A DNA stretch of 64,000 nt from JANQSS01 sp965249735. Lineage in GTDB: Bacteria; Bacteroidota; Bacteroidia; Chitinophagales; Saprospiraceae. How positions within the stretch are numbered: the first letter of the stretch is position 1; each line of letters begins with the position of its first letter. The notes below the pieces were generated by a model, which saw nothing but the letters and a program-made list of their open reading frames with translations, did no database searches and was not told where the DNA came from. The position numbers and the translations under genes are program-made. This document shows positions 8,658 through 17,596 of this stretch, piece after piece. The stretch is from assembly GCA_965249735.1 (NCBI GenBank), contig CBDFMS010000023.1:372001-436000 (forward strand), written 5' to 3'.

Positions 8658-9377
8658 ATGAAAAGATTAGTATTTATTCTCCTATGCTTTCCTCTATTGA
8701 TGTTTGGCCAGGAAGAAAAAGCACCCAACCTATACGAGGTTGTAAATTGTAAAGTAAAAGCCGGACAGGAAGAGGCTTTTGAAGCGGCCGTCAAATCACA
8801 TAATGACCAATTTCATGCCGAAAATACGCTCTACCGGGCGCGCCTGGCCTATAATCTCAATGGCCCTTTTGCCGGGATGTACACCTGGTTAATGGGACCT
8901 ACAAGTTATACAGCTATAGATGACCGACCCGGAAAAGGAGCACACGATGACGATTGGGCAAAAGTAACCGATATGGTCGAAGAGTTTGATGCGCCAACGT
9001 ATTGGACGTTTTCTGATAAATTGTCACACATCCCGGATGGCGATGTTGGTAAAAAACGATTAATATGGATGTATGATTTGAAACAAGGTAAGGGTGCCAA
9101 ATGGGCAGAACTTATTGGAAAAGTCAAAAAGGTCTACATGGAAAAAAGACCGGACGAACCCTTTATTGTCGTATGGAATGATTTTGCTGACACAAAAGCA
9201 GGAATGGATGCGGCCGTTATTTTTGCCTTTGACAAATGGGCCTGGATGGATCGTGAAAGTAATTTTTCTGAACAATATGAAGAGGTTCATGGCAATGGCA
9301 CCTGGCATAATTTCTTAAATGAATTCGGAGAGACAGTAAATGGTCGCGTAGATTGGATGCGCACATTTATTGAATAA
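8658..9377 (+). CDS. Secreted protein with two ABM-like (ferredoxin-fold) halves
   Basis: A 239-residue protein with a clear signal peptide (MKRLVFILLCFPLLMFGQ). The mature part looks like a duplicated alpha-beta domain. Half one begins LYEVVNCKVKAGQEEAFEAAVK, where 'strand, then KAG.E..FE.a' is typical of dimeric alpha/beta-barrel (antibiotic biosynthesis monooxygenase-like) proteins. Half two begins RLIWMYDLKQGKGAKWAEL. Each half also has an aromatic-rich segment (FAGMYTWLMGP; AVIFAFDKWAWMD). No catalytic residues were recognised. It is exported to the periplasm or beyond and probably transcribed alone, ending at the large stem-loop at 9431-9500. The fold assignment is inference. Confidence 0.6.
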   Translation: MKRLVFILLCFPLLMFGQEEKAPNLYEVVNCKVKAGQEEAFEAAVKSHNDQFHAENTLYRARLAYNLNGPFAGMYTWLMGPTSYTAIDDRPGKGAHDDDWAKVTDMVEEFDAPTYWTFSDKLSHIPDGDVGKKRLIWMYDLKQGKGAKWAELIGKVKKVYMEKRPDEPFIVVWNDFADTKAGMDAAVIFAFDKWAWMDRESNFSEQYEEVHGNGTWHNFLNEFGETVNGRVDWMRTFIE

Positions 9378-9430
9378 AAGAAAGGGACTTCTTCCGGAGT
9401 CTAAATGGTAAAACTGGCTTTGGAAATTGA

Positions 9431-9500
9431 GCGGCAACTTTTTTAGACAGAAAAATGTATTCAATTGAATATACAATGTCTATTCGAGTTGCCGCTTTTA
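9431..9500 (+). terminator. Large stem-loop, probable terminator
   Basis: GCGGCAACT (9431-9439) pairs perfectly with AGTTGCCGC (9487-9495), followed by TTTTATTT. The 47-base loop itself contains a 14-base palindrome (TATTCAATTGAATA, 9459-9472), so the element is a hairpin within a hairpin. It separates the 8658 gene from the DUF3667 gene. Confidence 0.6.
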
Positions 9501-9547
9501 TTTACGGAAGGCAATAAAACTAAGGACGCCCGGAAACTTTGTACGAC

Positions 9548-10603
9548 ATGGATAGTGACCAAATCAAATCATGCCATAATTGCAATAAACCGCTCCCGGA
9601 AAATGCCGTTTATTGCCCTTTTTGTTCTCAAAAAGACACAGATGGACGCATTGCCCTAAAGCAATTTATAGGTAGTTTTTTCGAGTCCGTATTTAATGTG
9701 GACTCCAGGTTTTTAAAAACCTTACTTCACATTTTTATTCCGGCAAAACTGACCAAACGCTATTTCGAGGGCAAGCATAAATCCTATTCTCATCCGCTCA
9801 GATTATTCTTTGGCGTCGCCGTGATTCATATAGCAGTCATTGGATATGTGGCCAACAAACACATTAATCTCGAAAAAACCGAAGTAGATAAAATAGAAAG
9901 CAAACTGGCCAAAATTGAGACATACAAATTAATCGAGGAGTATGAATTGGCCAATCAGAATGCATTGGACGACCCGGAACTAGCGGCCACAATAGATTCA
10001 CTCAAACGCTTTGTATGGAACAAAGGGGAATTGCAATTTGACACGACGAGCACCATGCCCATTATGCGCTTCGATTTTGACAGTATGAAAATTTCTCCGG
10101 TTTTTATTAAAAACCATGATATAGCAAAACTCTCTGTGGATACACTTATCCATAAATACAAGATTGAAGATCCACTTACTAAGATGATGCTGCAACAACA
10201 AGTCAAAGCACAGGATAATCCAAAATCAGTCATGTTATTTGGCTTGGGAAATATGATCTGGATGTTATTTGTGCTTCTACCTGCCACAGCCTTCTTCATG
10301 AAATTACTTTACGTGCGCCGTAAATATTTCTTTGTCGAACATCTCGTCTACTTATATCATTGGCATTCTGTGGCCTTTATTTTTGCCAGTATTTATTTCT
10401 TACTATTATCCCTGATTCCTGAATCGTTTATTGCTCTATTATTGTTCTTAATCCTCCTTTTCGGATTTTTAGCTCTAAAAAAATATTATAAACAAGGCTT
10501 CTTTAAATCCTTGATAAAATTTATCCTGATTCTTGCGTTTTACCAGATCATTCTAGGTGTCATGATTGCAATTACTTCGTTGATCAGTCTGCTTGCTTTT
10601 TAA
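9548..10603 (+). CDS. DUF3667 family zinc-ribbon membrane protein
   Basis: A 351-residue protein. The N-terminus has two CxxC knuckles (CHNCNKPLPENAVYCPFC, about residues 9-26), a rubredoxin-type zinc ribbon, followed by the LLHIFIPAKLTKRYFEGKH region typical of the DUF3667 family of Bacteroidota. A first membrane segment follows (about 84-102, LFFGVAVIHIAVIGYVA). A long soluble loop rich in charged residues then occupies about 105-225. The C-terminal 120 residues hold four or so membrane segments. I use the ATG at 9548; a TTG nine bases upstream is also possible. The family's function is unknown. It is often suggested to be a membrane-anchored regulator or assembly factor, but nothing here shows it. 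Confidence 0.8.
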   Translation: MDSDQIKSCHNCNKPLPENAVYCPFCSQKDTDGRIALKQFIGSFFESVFNVDSRFLKTLLHIFIPAKLTKRYFEGKHKSYSHPLRLFFGVAVIHIAVIGYVANKHINLEKTEVDKIESKLAKIETYKLIEEYELANQNALDDPELAATIDSLKRFVWNKGELQFDTTSTMPIMRFDFDSMKISPVFIKNHDIAKLSVDTLIHKYKIEDPLTKMMLQQQVKAQDNPKSVMLFGLGNMIWMLFVLLPATAFFMKLLYVRRKYFFVEHLVYLYHWHSVAFIFASIYFLLLSLIPESFIALLLFLILLFGFLALKKYYKQGFFKSLIKFILILAFYQIILGVMIAITSLISLLAF

Positions 10604-10729
10604 TAGGCAGCTTTCTTTTAACCTCAATTCTATACCAGATCAAAACGTTTTGTGACCGGATGTTCGAGAAAACTTGTACGAATCTCGTATCTGAAACAAA
10701 CCTTTTGATCTTTAGTGTATCAAAGGTGA

Positions 10730-12040
10730 ATGAAGAAAATACTTGTATGCATTTTGGTGGTCTGCCTGGCGTGGGCATGTAGCAAAGACGATGAACCTAT
10801 CGAAATTCCATCAAATGCTTCCAGGCCCAATATTCTGTTAGTTATTGCAGATGACATCGGCGTTGAAGCAACGCCCGGCTACAGTATAGGTGCGATCAAG
10901 CCTACCATGCCACATCTTCAAACGCTGGCTGCAAACGGAATAACATTTGACAACACATGGGCCAACCCGGTATGTTCACCGACGCGGGCTACTATCTTGA
11001 CCGGCCGATATGGCTATCGTACGGGCGTTCTCAATGCGGAAACTGAATCAAGTATTTCCAGCTCAGAGCGAACGATACAGACATTTTTGGATGACAATAC
11101 AAACAATGCTTACAATCACTCCGTCATAGGCAAGTGGCACCTTTCAAACAATGACGCCAATCAACCGACGCAAATGGGGATTGGTTACTATGCCGGATTA
11201 CTGGGCGGCGGAGTTGGTGACTACAATAAATGGTCACTCACAGAAAATGAGCAGAGTGCCATGTTTTCAGGTTATATAACCACAAAAATCACAGAATTGG
11301 CCATCGATTGGATCAATCAGCAAAGCAATCCCTGGTTTTGTTGGGTGGCCTACAATGCTCCTCATACCCCTTTTCATCTACCTCCGGACTCCATGCATAG
11401 CCAGGGAAATTTATCACCGGATCAGGCAGATATTGATGCGAATCCATTTCCATATTTTATGGCTATGGCCGAAAGTGTAGATCACGAAATTGGAAGACTA
11501 TTGGATCATATACCATCAGGTGAATTAGAAAATACCATTATAATATTCATTGGAGATAATGGAACGAGCGGACAAGTGACTCAATCACCCTATCAATCAA
11601 ACAAGAGCAAAGGAAGTCTTTACCAGGGAGGTGTCCATGTGCCCATGATTATTTCCGGAAAAGGCGTGTTCCGATTAAATGAGCGCGATGATAATTTAAT
11701 AAGTAGCACAGATCTGTTTTCTACCATCGCTGAACTAGCCGGCGTGAACCTCCCTACCTATGAAGACAGTTATTCTATCAAGCACTTACTTACCGGCGCC
11801 GGAGAGGGTCTCAGAGATTATAATTACTCAGAGGTTTTGAACACCAACGCAAACAAGTCGGGTTATACAATAAGAAATGACCGATACAAATTACTTGAAT
11901 TTGATAGCGGACAAAAACTATTTTATGATTTATCCACCGATCCCTATGAAGAAAACGACCTGCTTTCAACTGTCTTGACATCAGAACAAGAAACTGCCAT
12001 GCAAACTTTGCTGAATAAAGCAGATGAAATCAGACAGTAA
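10730..12040 (+). CDS. Family S1 sulfatase (arylsulfatase-like), lipoprotein
   Basis: A 436-residue predicted lipoprotein (lipobox LAWAC, Cys about 17). It shows the full S1 sulfatase set: metal-binding DD in LLVIADDIG (about residues 38-46), the CSPTR signature (about 83-87) whose Cys is converted to formylglycine, GKWHL (about 136), PHTPFH (about 217), GDNGT near 281 and the Lys of KSKGSLYQGG near 300. All catalytic positions appear intact, so an active sulfate-ester hydrolase in the periplasm or at the cell surface is expected. The Cys-type enzyme needs the radical-SAM maturase anSME, which is not in this window. The substrate cannot be deduced. A sodium symporter gene follows 220 bases downstream; co-function is only a guess. 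Confidence 0.9.
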   Translation: MKKILVCILVVCLAWACSKDDEPIEIPSNASRPNILLVIADDIGVEATPGYSIGAIKPTMPHLQTLAANGITFDNTWANPVCSPTRATILTGRYGYRTGVLNAETESSISSSERTIQTFLDDNTNNAYNHSVIGKWHLSNNDANQPTQMGIGYYAGLLGGGVGDYNKWSLTENEQSAMFSGYITTKITELAIDWINQQSNPWFCWVAYNAPHTPFHLPPDSMHSQGNLSPDQADIDANPFPYFMAMAESVDHEIGRLLDHIPSGELENTIIIFIGDNGTSGQVTQSPYQSNKSKGSLYQGGVHVPMIISGKGVFRLNERDDNLISSTDLFSTIAELAGVNLPTYEDSYSIKHLLTGAGEGLRDYNYSEVLNTNANKSGYTIRNDRYKLLEFDSGQKLFYDLSTDPYEENDLLSTVLTSEQETAMQTLLNKADEIRQ

Positions 12041-12260
12041 GCTTGCGATGAAGTAATTATTAAATGATTCTATAAATAATTAAGTAATCACATTGAATCA
12101 CAGACGTCCTCCAAAACGCACCGGATAACAAAATTAATTGACTATATTTCAGAATGTCCTGATCATCACGCCGGTATTCACCGGATAAAAAAACGGGCAA
12201 CCGGAGATATGAAGATAAAATTAATCAGAAGTCCTTACCGGCTATTTAACCGAGATCAAT

Positions 12261-13757
12261 ATGCTCACTAAAATTATTGTTCTCATTTTATATGTTTCCG
12301 TTTTATTTTTAATCGGAGTACTAGCTTCCAGACGTATAAAAAGCATGCGTGATTTTTATGTCGGAGGGAAGAACATGGGCTTTTGGGCGGTATCCTTTTC
12401 TGCGCGTGCAACCGGCGAATCAGGATGGTTGCTCATCGGACTAACAGGTATGGGGGCTTTAGCCGGGTATTCCGGATACTGGGTAGTATTCGGAGAATGC
12501 TTAGGTGTTGCCATATCCTGGTTCTTCATGGCTAAGCGATTTAAACGACGCTCTGACAGCTTCGAATCAATTACGATTCCTGATTATTTAGAAAGTCATT
12601 TTAAATCAACCACGCATACCCTAAGAATTCTTTCGGCTTCCGTCCTTTCCATTTTTGTCGTTATTTACGTCAGTTCACAAATCGATGCTACAGGCATTGC
12701 TTTTGAGTCCCTTCTTGGAATGAATTATTTCGCTGGGGCCATTCTTGGATTCGTCATAGTTATTATTTACAGCTATATCGGAGGATTTGTTGCCGCGGTC
12801 TGGTCGGATTTGTTTCAGGGGATACTCATGTTTTTTGGATTAATCCTCCTCCCTGTTGTCGTTTGGTTTTCTATGGATCATGGGCAAAGTATTACGGCAG
12901 GTCTGAATAGTATCGACCCGGCTCTAACCGATATTTGGGGTGGAAGTCAGGATGGTTGGATGAATCTCGCCACCATACTTGGATTTTCTATGATCGGTCT
13001 GGGATTTCTGGGCTCCCCACAAGTCTACGTTCGGTTTATGTCCATCAAAAATGAGGCAGAAATTGATAAAGGAAAATGGGTGGCAATTATTTTTACGCTT
13101 TTGACAGATGCTGCCGCTGTGACCATTGGAATATTAGCGCGCGTCCTCTTTACAGAAAGCGGCCAGGATCCTGAAGCTGTTCTGGGTATCGGAGCAACTG
13201 ACGTATTGAACGTCATGACGGAAAACTTTCTACCGTATGCGCTTGTAGCTTTATATGTTGCCATCGTCTTGGCTGCTATCATGTCAACAATTGATTCCTT
13301 ACTCATAATAGCTTCCAGTGCCATAACACGCGATTTCTATCAGAAGATTTTTCATCCGGATATCCCCGACGCGAATCTGACAAAACTTTCCCGTATCGTT
13401 ACCATTATCATGGCCGTACTAGCCCTGGCCATCGCATTAATTATTGCCTTAGTGTCTCCTGAGAGGCAGGTTTTTTGGGTTATTATATTCGGATGGTCAG
13501 GCATAGCCGCTACTTTTTGTCCCGTCATTATCCTTACGTTGTTTTGGAAAGGGTATTCAGAAATAGGAGCCATCGCCTCAATGGTTTCCGGTTTCTTATC
13601 CGTCATTTTAATAAAATTCGTGCTTCAGAACATCGAAGGTGTCGGTGCGTACTTTATAGAATTGGATGTCCTAGGACCTTCTTTTTTAGTCGCCATGATT
13701 TGTGGTTGGATGTTCTCTAAGATGTTTCCACCAACAACCAATTCAATCCGGCAATAA
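12261..13757 (+). CDS. Sodium:solute symporter (SSS family)
   Basis: A 498-residue integral membrane protein with about 13 hydrophobic segments. The N-terminal FYVGGKNMGFW followed by ARATGESGWLLIGLTGMGAL matches the first two helices of the SSS/PutP family, where the Na+ site lies between TM1 and TM8. Other family marks are SYIGGFVAAVWSDLFQG (about 173-189) and MSTIDSLLIIASSAITRDFY (about 343-362). The overall look is closest to Na+/proline or related organic-solute symporters, but substrate cannot be assigned. It is an inner-membrane protein. The following GNAT gene starts only 14 bases after its stop, so the two are probably co-transcribed. Confidence 0.88.
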   Translation: MLTKIIVLILYVSVLFLIGVLASRRIKSMRDFYVGGKNMGFWAVSFSARATGESGWLLIGLTGMGALAGYSGYWVVFGECLGVAISWFFMAKRFKRRSDSFESITIPDYLESHFKSTTHTLRILSASVLSIFVVIYVSSQIDATGIAFESLLGMNYFAGAILGFVIVIIYSYIGGFVAAVWSDLFQGILMFFGLILLPVVVWFSMDHGQSITAGLNSIDPALTDIWGGSQDGWMNLATILGFSMIGLGFLGSPQVYVRFMSIKNEAEIDKGKWVAIIFTLLTDAAAVTIGILARVLFTESGQDPEAVLGIGATDVLNVMTENFLPYALVALYVAIVLAAIMSTIDSLLIIASSAITRDFYQKIFHPDIPDANLTKLSRIVTIIMAVLALAIALIIALVSPERQVFWVIIFGWSGIAATFCPVIILTLFWKGYSEIGAIASMVSGFLSVILIKFVLQNIEGVGAYFIELDVLGPSFLVAMICGWMFSKMFPPTTNSIRQ

Positions 13758-13771
13758 ACCAATTAATCCAA

Positions 13772-14266
13772 ATGAAAGCTGATAGAATTAAATTAATTAA
13801 CTGCGATGTGGACGTCTTAAAACTAATTATTAAAGGAAATGATGCGCTGGCAAGCGGACTAAATATTACAGTGCCAAATAATTGGTCAACATTAGGAGAA
13901 GTTATATTCAATCTTTCATTAGAAAAAATAACAGCTTATCCCGATTCAATGGTATGGTGGACGTATTTGCCAGTACATCTTAAAACCAACACCTTATTGG
14001 GATGTTGTGGATTTAAAGGAGAACCGGATGACCAGGGAATGGTAGAGATTGGATACGAAATAGCCGAAGAATATAGAAACCAAGGCTATGCAACAGAATT
14101 AACTGGTCTTCTGGTCAAAATCGCCTTCGAAAACCCAAGAGTGAATGGTGTTTTAGCACATACACTTGCAGAAGAAAACGCATCGGTAAGGGTTTTAAAG
14201 AAAAATAACTTTATATTTATAGAGGAAATTGAAGACGGTATCGTGTGGAAATGGATTAAAAAGTAA
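13772..14266 (+). CDS. GNAT N-acetyltransferase (RimJ/RimL-like)
   Basis: A 164-residue GNAT-fold protein. The acetyl-CoA-binding region is EIGYEIAEEYRNQGYATELTG (about residues 91-111), with the R/Q-x-x-G-x-A loop seen as RNQGYA. Beta-4 precedes it (GCCGFKGEPDDQGMVEIGY) and the C-terminal VLAHTLAEENASVRVLKKNNF is the usual RimJ/L pattern. It is cytoplasmic and acetylates an amine on a protein or small molecule; the acceptor is unknown. It starts 14 bases after the symporter gene, suggesting an operon. Confidence 0.85.
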   Translation: MKADRIKLINCDVDVLKLIIKGNDALASGLNITVPNNWSTLGEVIFNLSLEKITAYPDSMVWWTYLPVHLKTNTLLGCCGFKGEPDDQGMVEIGYEIAEEYRNQGYATELTGLLVKIAFENPRVNGVLAHTLAEENASVRVLKKNNFIFIEEIEDGIVWKWIKK

Positions 14267-14355
14267 TAATCGACATGTATGTAAGTCCCTGTATAATTTC
14301 CATATATGCCTACTGGTCAACCGTGCATAGTTATATCTAATCAAAAACCATTATT

Positions 14356-15204
14356 ATGAAGGCTTTCATCCTTTCTATCAGTTTTTCATTCATCCTTTTT
14401 ACGTGTTTTTCGCAAATTCAGAAAATTCCAATAACAAGCGACGGTATTGAACTCACTGTATATTTATACCAAGCTGAAGGCGATGGTGTTAAACCCACCA
14501 TTATTTGGTGTCATGGTAATCCAGGAGGAAAAGAAAAAGGAGAGTCCAAGTTCGCCAAGCAATTAAATGTAAAGGGGCTAAATGTCATCCGATTCAATTA
14601 CAGGGGACTTTGGGGTACAGAGGGAGTCTACACACCTGGAAATTGTCAAAAAGATTTAATAAATATTTTAGACTTTGTTTTGGAAAGCAACAATAATCTG
14701 CTCTCTAAAGTTGATACTTCACGAATAATTGTTGGTGGATATAGCCACGGCTCCAATGTCACTATCGTTTCAGCGCTGCATGATAAAAGAATAAAAGAAT
14801 TTATGTGCCTGGGATTGGCCGATTTTAGTTATTTGATTAATGAATTTTTTGACCCTGATAATACAAACATGAAAGAGTTTTTCCAACTCTCAAAAGAATA
14901 CATTTGGGACGCTGGACTGGCCCCAAATTACGAAGAGTATATCCTGGACATGATGTTCAATAACTATCGATACGATTTTGTAGCTCAAGCTGAAAAATTG
15001 AAAGACAAACGAGCGTTTTTTGTTGTAGGAATGAATGACGTAACCGTGCCTATTGAAGATCACTTTTTCCCATTATATCGAGAACTGAAAAAAATGGGAC
15101 ATGAAGATTTTCAATATAGAATCACGCCATCCGATCACAGATTCACAGAACGTTCCGATGGCCGATTGGCTGATATGATGGCGAATTGGATTAAGAAGGA
15201 ATAA
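14356..15204 (+). CDS. Exported alpha/beta hydrolase
   Basis: A 282-residue protein with a signal peptide (FILSISFSFILFTCFSQ, cleaved near residue 20). The alpha/beta-hydrolase landmarks are the oxyanion HGNPGG loop at about 55-60, FNYRGLWGTEG near 81, the nucleophile elbow GGYSHGS at about 132-138 (GxSxG, Ser about 135), an Asp in GMNDVTVPIED near 232 and the His in SDHRFTERSDG near 263. The catalytic triad therefore looks complete. It resembles serine aminopeptidase S33/BAAT-type hydrolases. Substrate unknown; location periplasmic. Confidence 0.82.
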   Translation: MKAFILSISFSFILFTCFSQIQKIPITSDGIELTVYLYQAEGDGVKPTIIWCHGNPGGKEKGESKFAKQLNVKGLNVIRFNYRGLWGTEGVYTPGNCQKDLINILDFVLESNNNLLSKVDTSRIIVGGYSHGSNVTIVSALHDKRIKEFMCLGLADFSYLINEFFDPDNTNMKEFFQLSKEYIWDAGLAPNYEEYILDMMFNNYRYDFVAQAEKLKDKRAFFVVGMNDVTVPIEDHFFPLYRELKKMGHEDFQYRITPSDHRFTERSDGRLADMMANWIKKE

Positions 15205-15542
15205 ATAGCCAAACAACATAGAAGAACATCGGAAAATCATTAATAATTTTACTAATATTGCATGAGACAGGTGATCCGGATCAAGTAATTGGATCGCAAT
15301 TATCTTTTAATTACCTCGGAATATTCGCTTTAATATGGGAACCATATACGATATAAATCCAACTGTAGGAAATGAAATCTTAATATCCGAACTATATGTC
15401 AATGTGTTAAATATTCCTTATCTTGACTGATAATAATTCACCATACGCGGTTATGAAGTAATCCCCTAACATTATTATTAAGATATTAATGCGACGCAAC
15501 AGATTAAAAATAATTATCTTCTCACAAATAAACTCAATGATT
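15205..15542. other. Intergenic, no gene seen
   Basis: About 340 AT-rich bases. A frame beginning upstream at 15489 merges with the downstream lipoprotein gene but adds 18 residues ahead of its obvious signal peptide, so I treat this part as untranslated. No hairpin terminator or promoter box was convincing. Confidence 0.4.
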
Positions 15543-16028
15543 ATGAATTTCAAATCTCTACTTCTACTTGCCTCTATTGCTCTCTTTGGCATGATTTCAT
15601 GTTCAGCTCCGGCTGAAGACCAAACACCAGCACCAGATATGGCAAAAATCAAATTCGAAATCCAGGCAATGGAAAATGCCTATGCAGCCGGATTAGCCGC
15701 AAAGGACGCCAATGCCGTCGTCGCCTATTATGCGGAAGATGCCGTAAACATGCCGGATGACGAACCCGTAGTCACAGGAAAAAAAGCCATCCTTGATCGA
15801 TTGACCACAAATATTGCCAAAGACACCTCCGGCTCGACCGAAGTATTTGAAGTACAAGATTTAATTGCTACCGGGAATTATTTAATAGAAGCCGGAAAAA
15901 GCACAACAACCAATCCTTCAGGTAAGATAACAACAGGAAAATATATATCCATCTTCGAAAAACGAGACGGAAAATATGTTTGCATTCGGGACATGTGGAA
16001 TGCTGATGCTCCGAGTAGGGATGAGTAA
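15543..16028 (+). CDS. DUF4440/SnoaL-like lipoprotein
   Basis: A 161-residue predicted lipoprotein starting at the ATG at 15543 (MNFKSLLLLASIALFGMISC; lipobox Cys about 20). The mature region has the NTF2-like pattern: a long first helix (FEIQAMENAYAAGLAAKDANAVVAYYAEDAVNMPDDEPVV), then GKKAILDRL, and closing strands KYISIFEKRDGKYVCIRDMWN. This is the standard DUF4440/SnoaL-like arrangement. Such exported cone-shaped proteins bind small ligands or act as steroid-isomerase-like enzymes, but no catalytic residues can be assigned. Starting at 15489 would bury the signal peptide, so the shorter start is preferred. Confidence 0.8.
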   Translation: MNFKSLLLLASIALFGMISCSAPAEDQTPAPDMAKIKFEIQAMENAYAAGLAAKDANAVVAYYAEDAVNMPDDEPVVTGKKAILDRLTTNIAKDTSGSTEVFEVQDLIATGNYLIEAGKSTTTNPSGKITTGKYISIFEKRDGKYVCIRDMWNADAPSRDE

Positions 16029-16274
16029 CAGTCTTAGACGGTTAACATTTCTTTATCACAGGAAAATAATTTGATGTCCGATTCAGCAGTATATATCTAT
16101 ATTGTAAGATACCTGAATTGTATCTCTCTGCTTTTAATGCCGAGGATACCCAGGTAGTGACTGAGAATGTAGTTGAATAAGCACTTTTTAAAATAGTGAG
16201 TGTATGTAGTTATTCAAATATGCTTTATCAAATCAATATTTATATTATAAATTCGCGAGCAGTTTATTTGTAAT

Positions 16275-16706
16275 TTGAATTATAAACAGACACTAACAGG
16301 CGGCATTATCGCATTTATACTGGCCACAGCATGTTGCTGGATTCCTTTTTTAGCCATTGTGATCGGAGGCGCTTCTGGCTTGCTGGCACTGAGCGAATCA
16401 ATGGAAGAATTCAGCTTGCATTTTATAATCATCGGTGCAATACTGACGTCAATTGGAGCATGGCAATTTTATAACCGCAGCAAAAAAGGATCTCATACAA
16501 AAGAAATCATGTTGAAATCAACGCTTACTTGCCCTTCCTGTGGACACAAAAAAAAGGAGATTATGCCCACCAATGGCTGTCAATACTTCTACGAATGCAC
16601 CAACTGTCATGAAATATTAAAACCTCGACAAGGTGATTGTTGTGTATTTTGTAGCTACGGTTCCGTAAAATGCCCACCAATTCAATCTGGAGGTGATTGC
16701 TGCTGA
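16275..16706 (+). CDS. MerT-like membrane domain fused to GDCCVxC Cys-rich domain
   Basis: A 143-residue protein beginning with TTG at 16275; no ATG is available before the first membrane helix. Residues about 5-70 form two membrane segments, with a Cys pair in the first (ATACCWIPF) like the Cys-Cys of MerT mercuric transporters. Residues about 80-143 are Cys-rich: CPSCGHKKK, CQYFYECTNCHEILK, then GDCCVFCSYGSVKCPPIQ, the GDCCVxC domain known as a redox or metal-binding motif with (seleno)protein relatives. Here the key residues are encoded by TGT, not TGA. The C-terminus ends GGDCC. A heavy-metal uptake, shuttling or reduction role is inferred. No merR, merA or merP is adjacent. Confidence 0.75.
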   Translation: MNYKQTLTGGIIAFILATACCWIPFLAIVIGGASGLLALSESMEEFSLHFIIIGAILTSIGAWQFYNRSKKGSHTKEIMLKSTLTCPSCGHKKKEIMPTNGCQYFYECTNCHEILKPRQGDCCVFCSYGSVKCPPIQSGGDCC

Positions 16707-16896
16707 ACACAGTAAACATACAGAATCACTTGTCAGATGTACATTTAAAAATCAGGATGAAGAAACTCAGGCCAATCCGATATATATCGTGCCGAAATGA
16801 AATTGAGAGGTATAAACAAAAGACTATATTAGTTAAATAATTCATGACGGTTTTACAAATAACTGCATTAGTCAGAACATTATAACGAACGAACGA

Positions 16897-17574
16897 ATGC
16901 TTTCTAAAATACCGGTTTTTCCTTTTGCAATTTACTTATGTATTTTATTTTCAATCGGTTGCTCAGAAGATGAAGCACCAAGTGATTATTTAGATTATCA
17001 GACGATTGCGGACCTGGCCCTCCCATTCTCTGACGAATGGTATGTTGTTTGGGGCGGACGGACCCTGGACGAAAATTATCATGCCTCGCTTGACGATCAG
17101 CGATTCGCTATTGATGTCGTGCAATTCGAAAACGGCACTACATTCACCGGTAATGGCAATAGCAATGAAGATTACCACTGTTATGCCGACACCTTGTTTG
17201 CACCGGCCTCGGGGATCGTGGTAGAACTACAAGATGGTGTTCCTGAAAATCTACCCGGAGAAACAAACAAAAATCAACTGTTTGGAAATTACGTCATTAT
17301 CGACCATAGCAACGGAGAATATTCTGTATTAGCGCATTGTATCACGAATTCGATACAGGCTAATGTTGGTGAACAGGTATCACAAGGTCAGATGATCGGG
17401 CTATGCGGCAATAGCGGGAATTCAACAGAACCTCATTTACATTATCACATGCAAAATCAACCATCCATCCTTCAGGGCGAAGGTTTGCCCGCCCAATTTC
17501 AAAATTATTTTGCTGACGATGTTTTTGTTTCCAGGGGCGAACCACTCAAAGGTCAGAATATTCGAGTTAATTAA
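16897..17574 (+). CDS. M23 (LytM/DUF-type) metallopeptidase lipoprotein
   Basis: A 225-residue predicted lipoprotein (lipobox FSIGC, Cys about 23). The LytM core is at about residues 60-200: RFAIDVV near 69, LFAPASGIVV, NYVIIDHSNGEYSVLAHC, GQMIGLCGNSGNS and the metal ligand motif HLHYH near 187. The HxH motif and a His in LAHC are present. The usual upstream H-x3-D is replaced by R-F-A-I-D, with a possible His further back (NYHASLDD), as in some M23 subgroups. A cell-wall endopeptidase or lysostaphin-like hydrolase at the envelope is expected, although activity is not certain because of the first ligand. The cupin gene begins 22 bases after the stop. Confidence 0.78.
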   Translation: MLSKIPVFPFAIYLCILFSIGCSEDEAPSDYLDYQTIADLALPFSDEWYVVWGGRTLDENYHASLDDQRFAIDVVQFENGTTFTGNGNSNEDYHCYADTLFAPASGIVVELQDGVPENLPGETNKNQLFGNYVIIDHSNGEYSVLAHCITNSIQANVGEQVSQGQMIGLCGNSGNSTEPHLHYHMQNQPSILQGEGLPAQFQNYFADDVFVSRGEPLKGQNIRVN

Positions 17575-17596
17575 ATTCACGTTTCAGACGAAACAT

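Noticed and set aside
12173..12186. CCGGT-ATTC-ACCGG hairpin followed by an A-tract
   Set aside because: The orientation is wrong for a terminator on either strand: As follow on the plus strand, so Ts precede the stem on the minus strand.
10730..13757. Sulfatase and symporter as a sulfated-compound uptake operon
   Set aside because: A 220-base gap separates them and the symporter's substrate class cannot be read, so the link is speculation.
16275..16706. Selenoprotein (GDCCVxC family has Sec members)
   Set aside because: The key positions are TGT codons; no in-frame TGA is found, and the frame ends in a normal stop.
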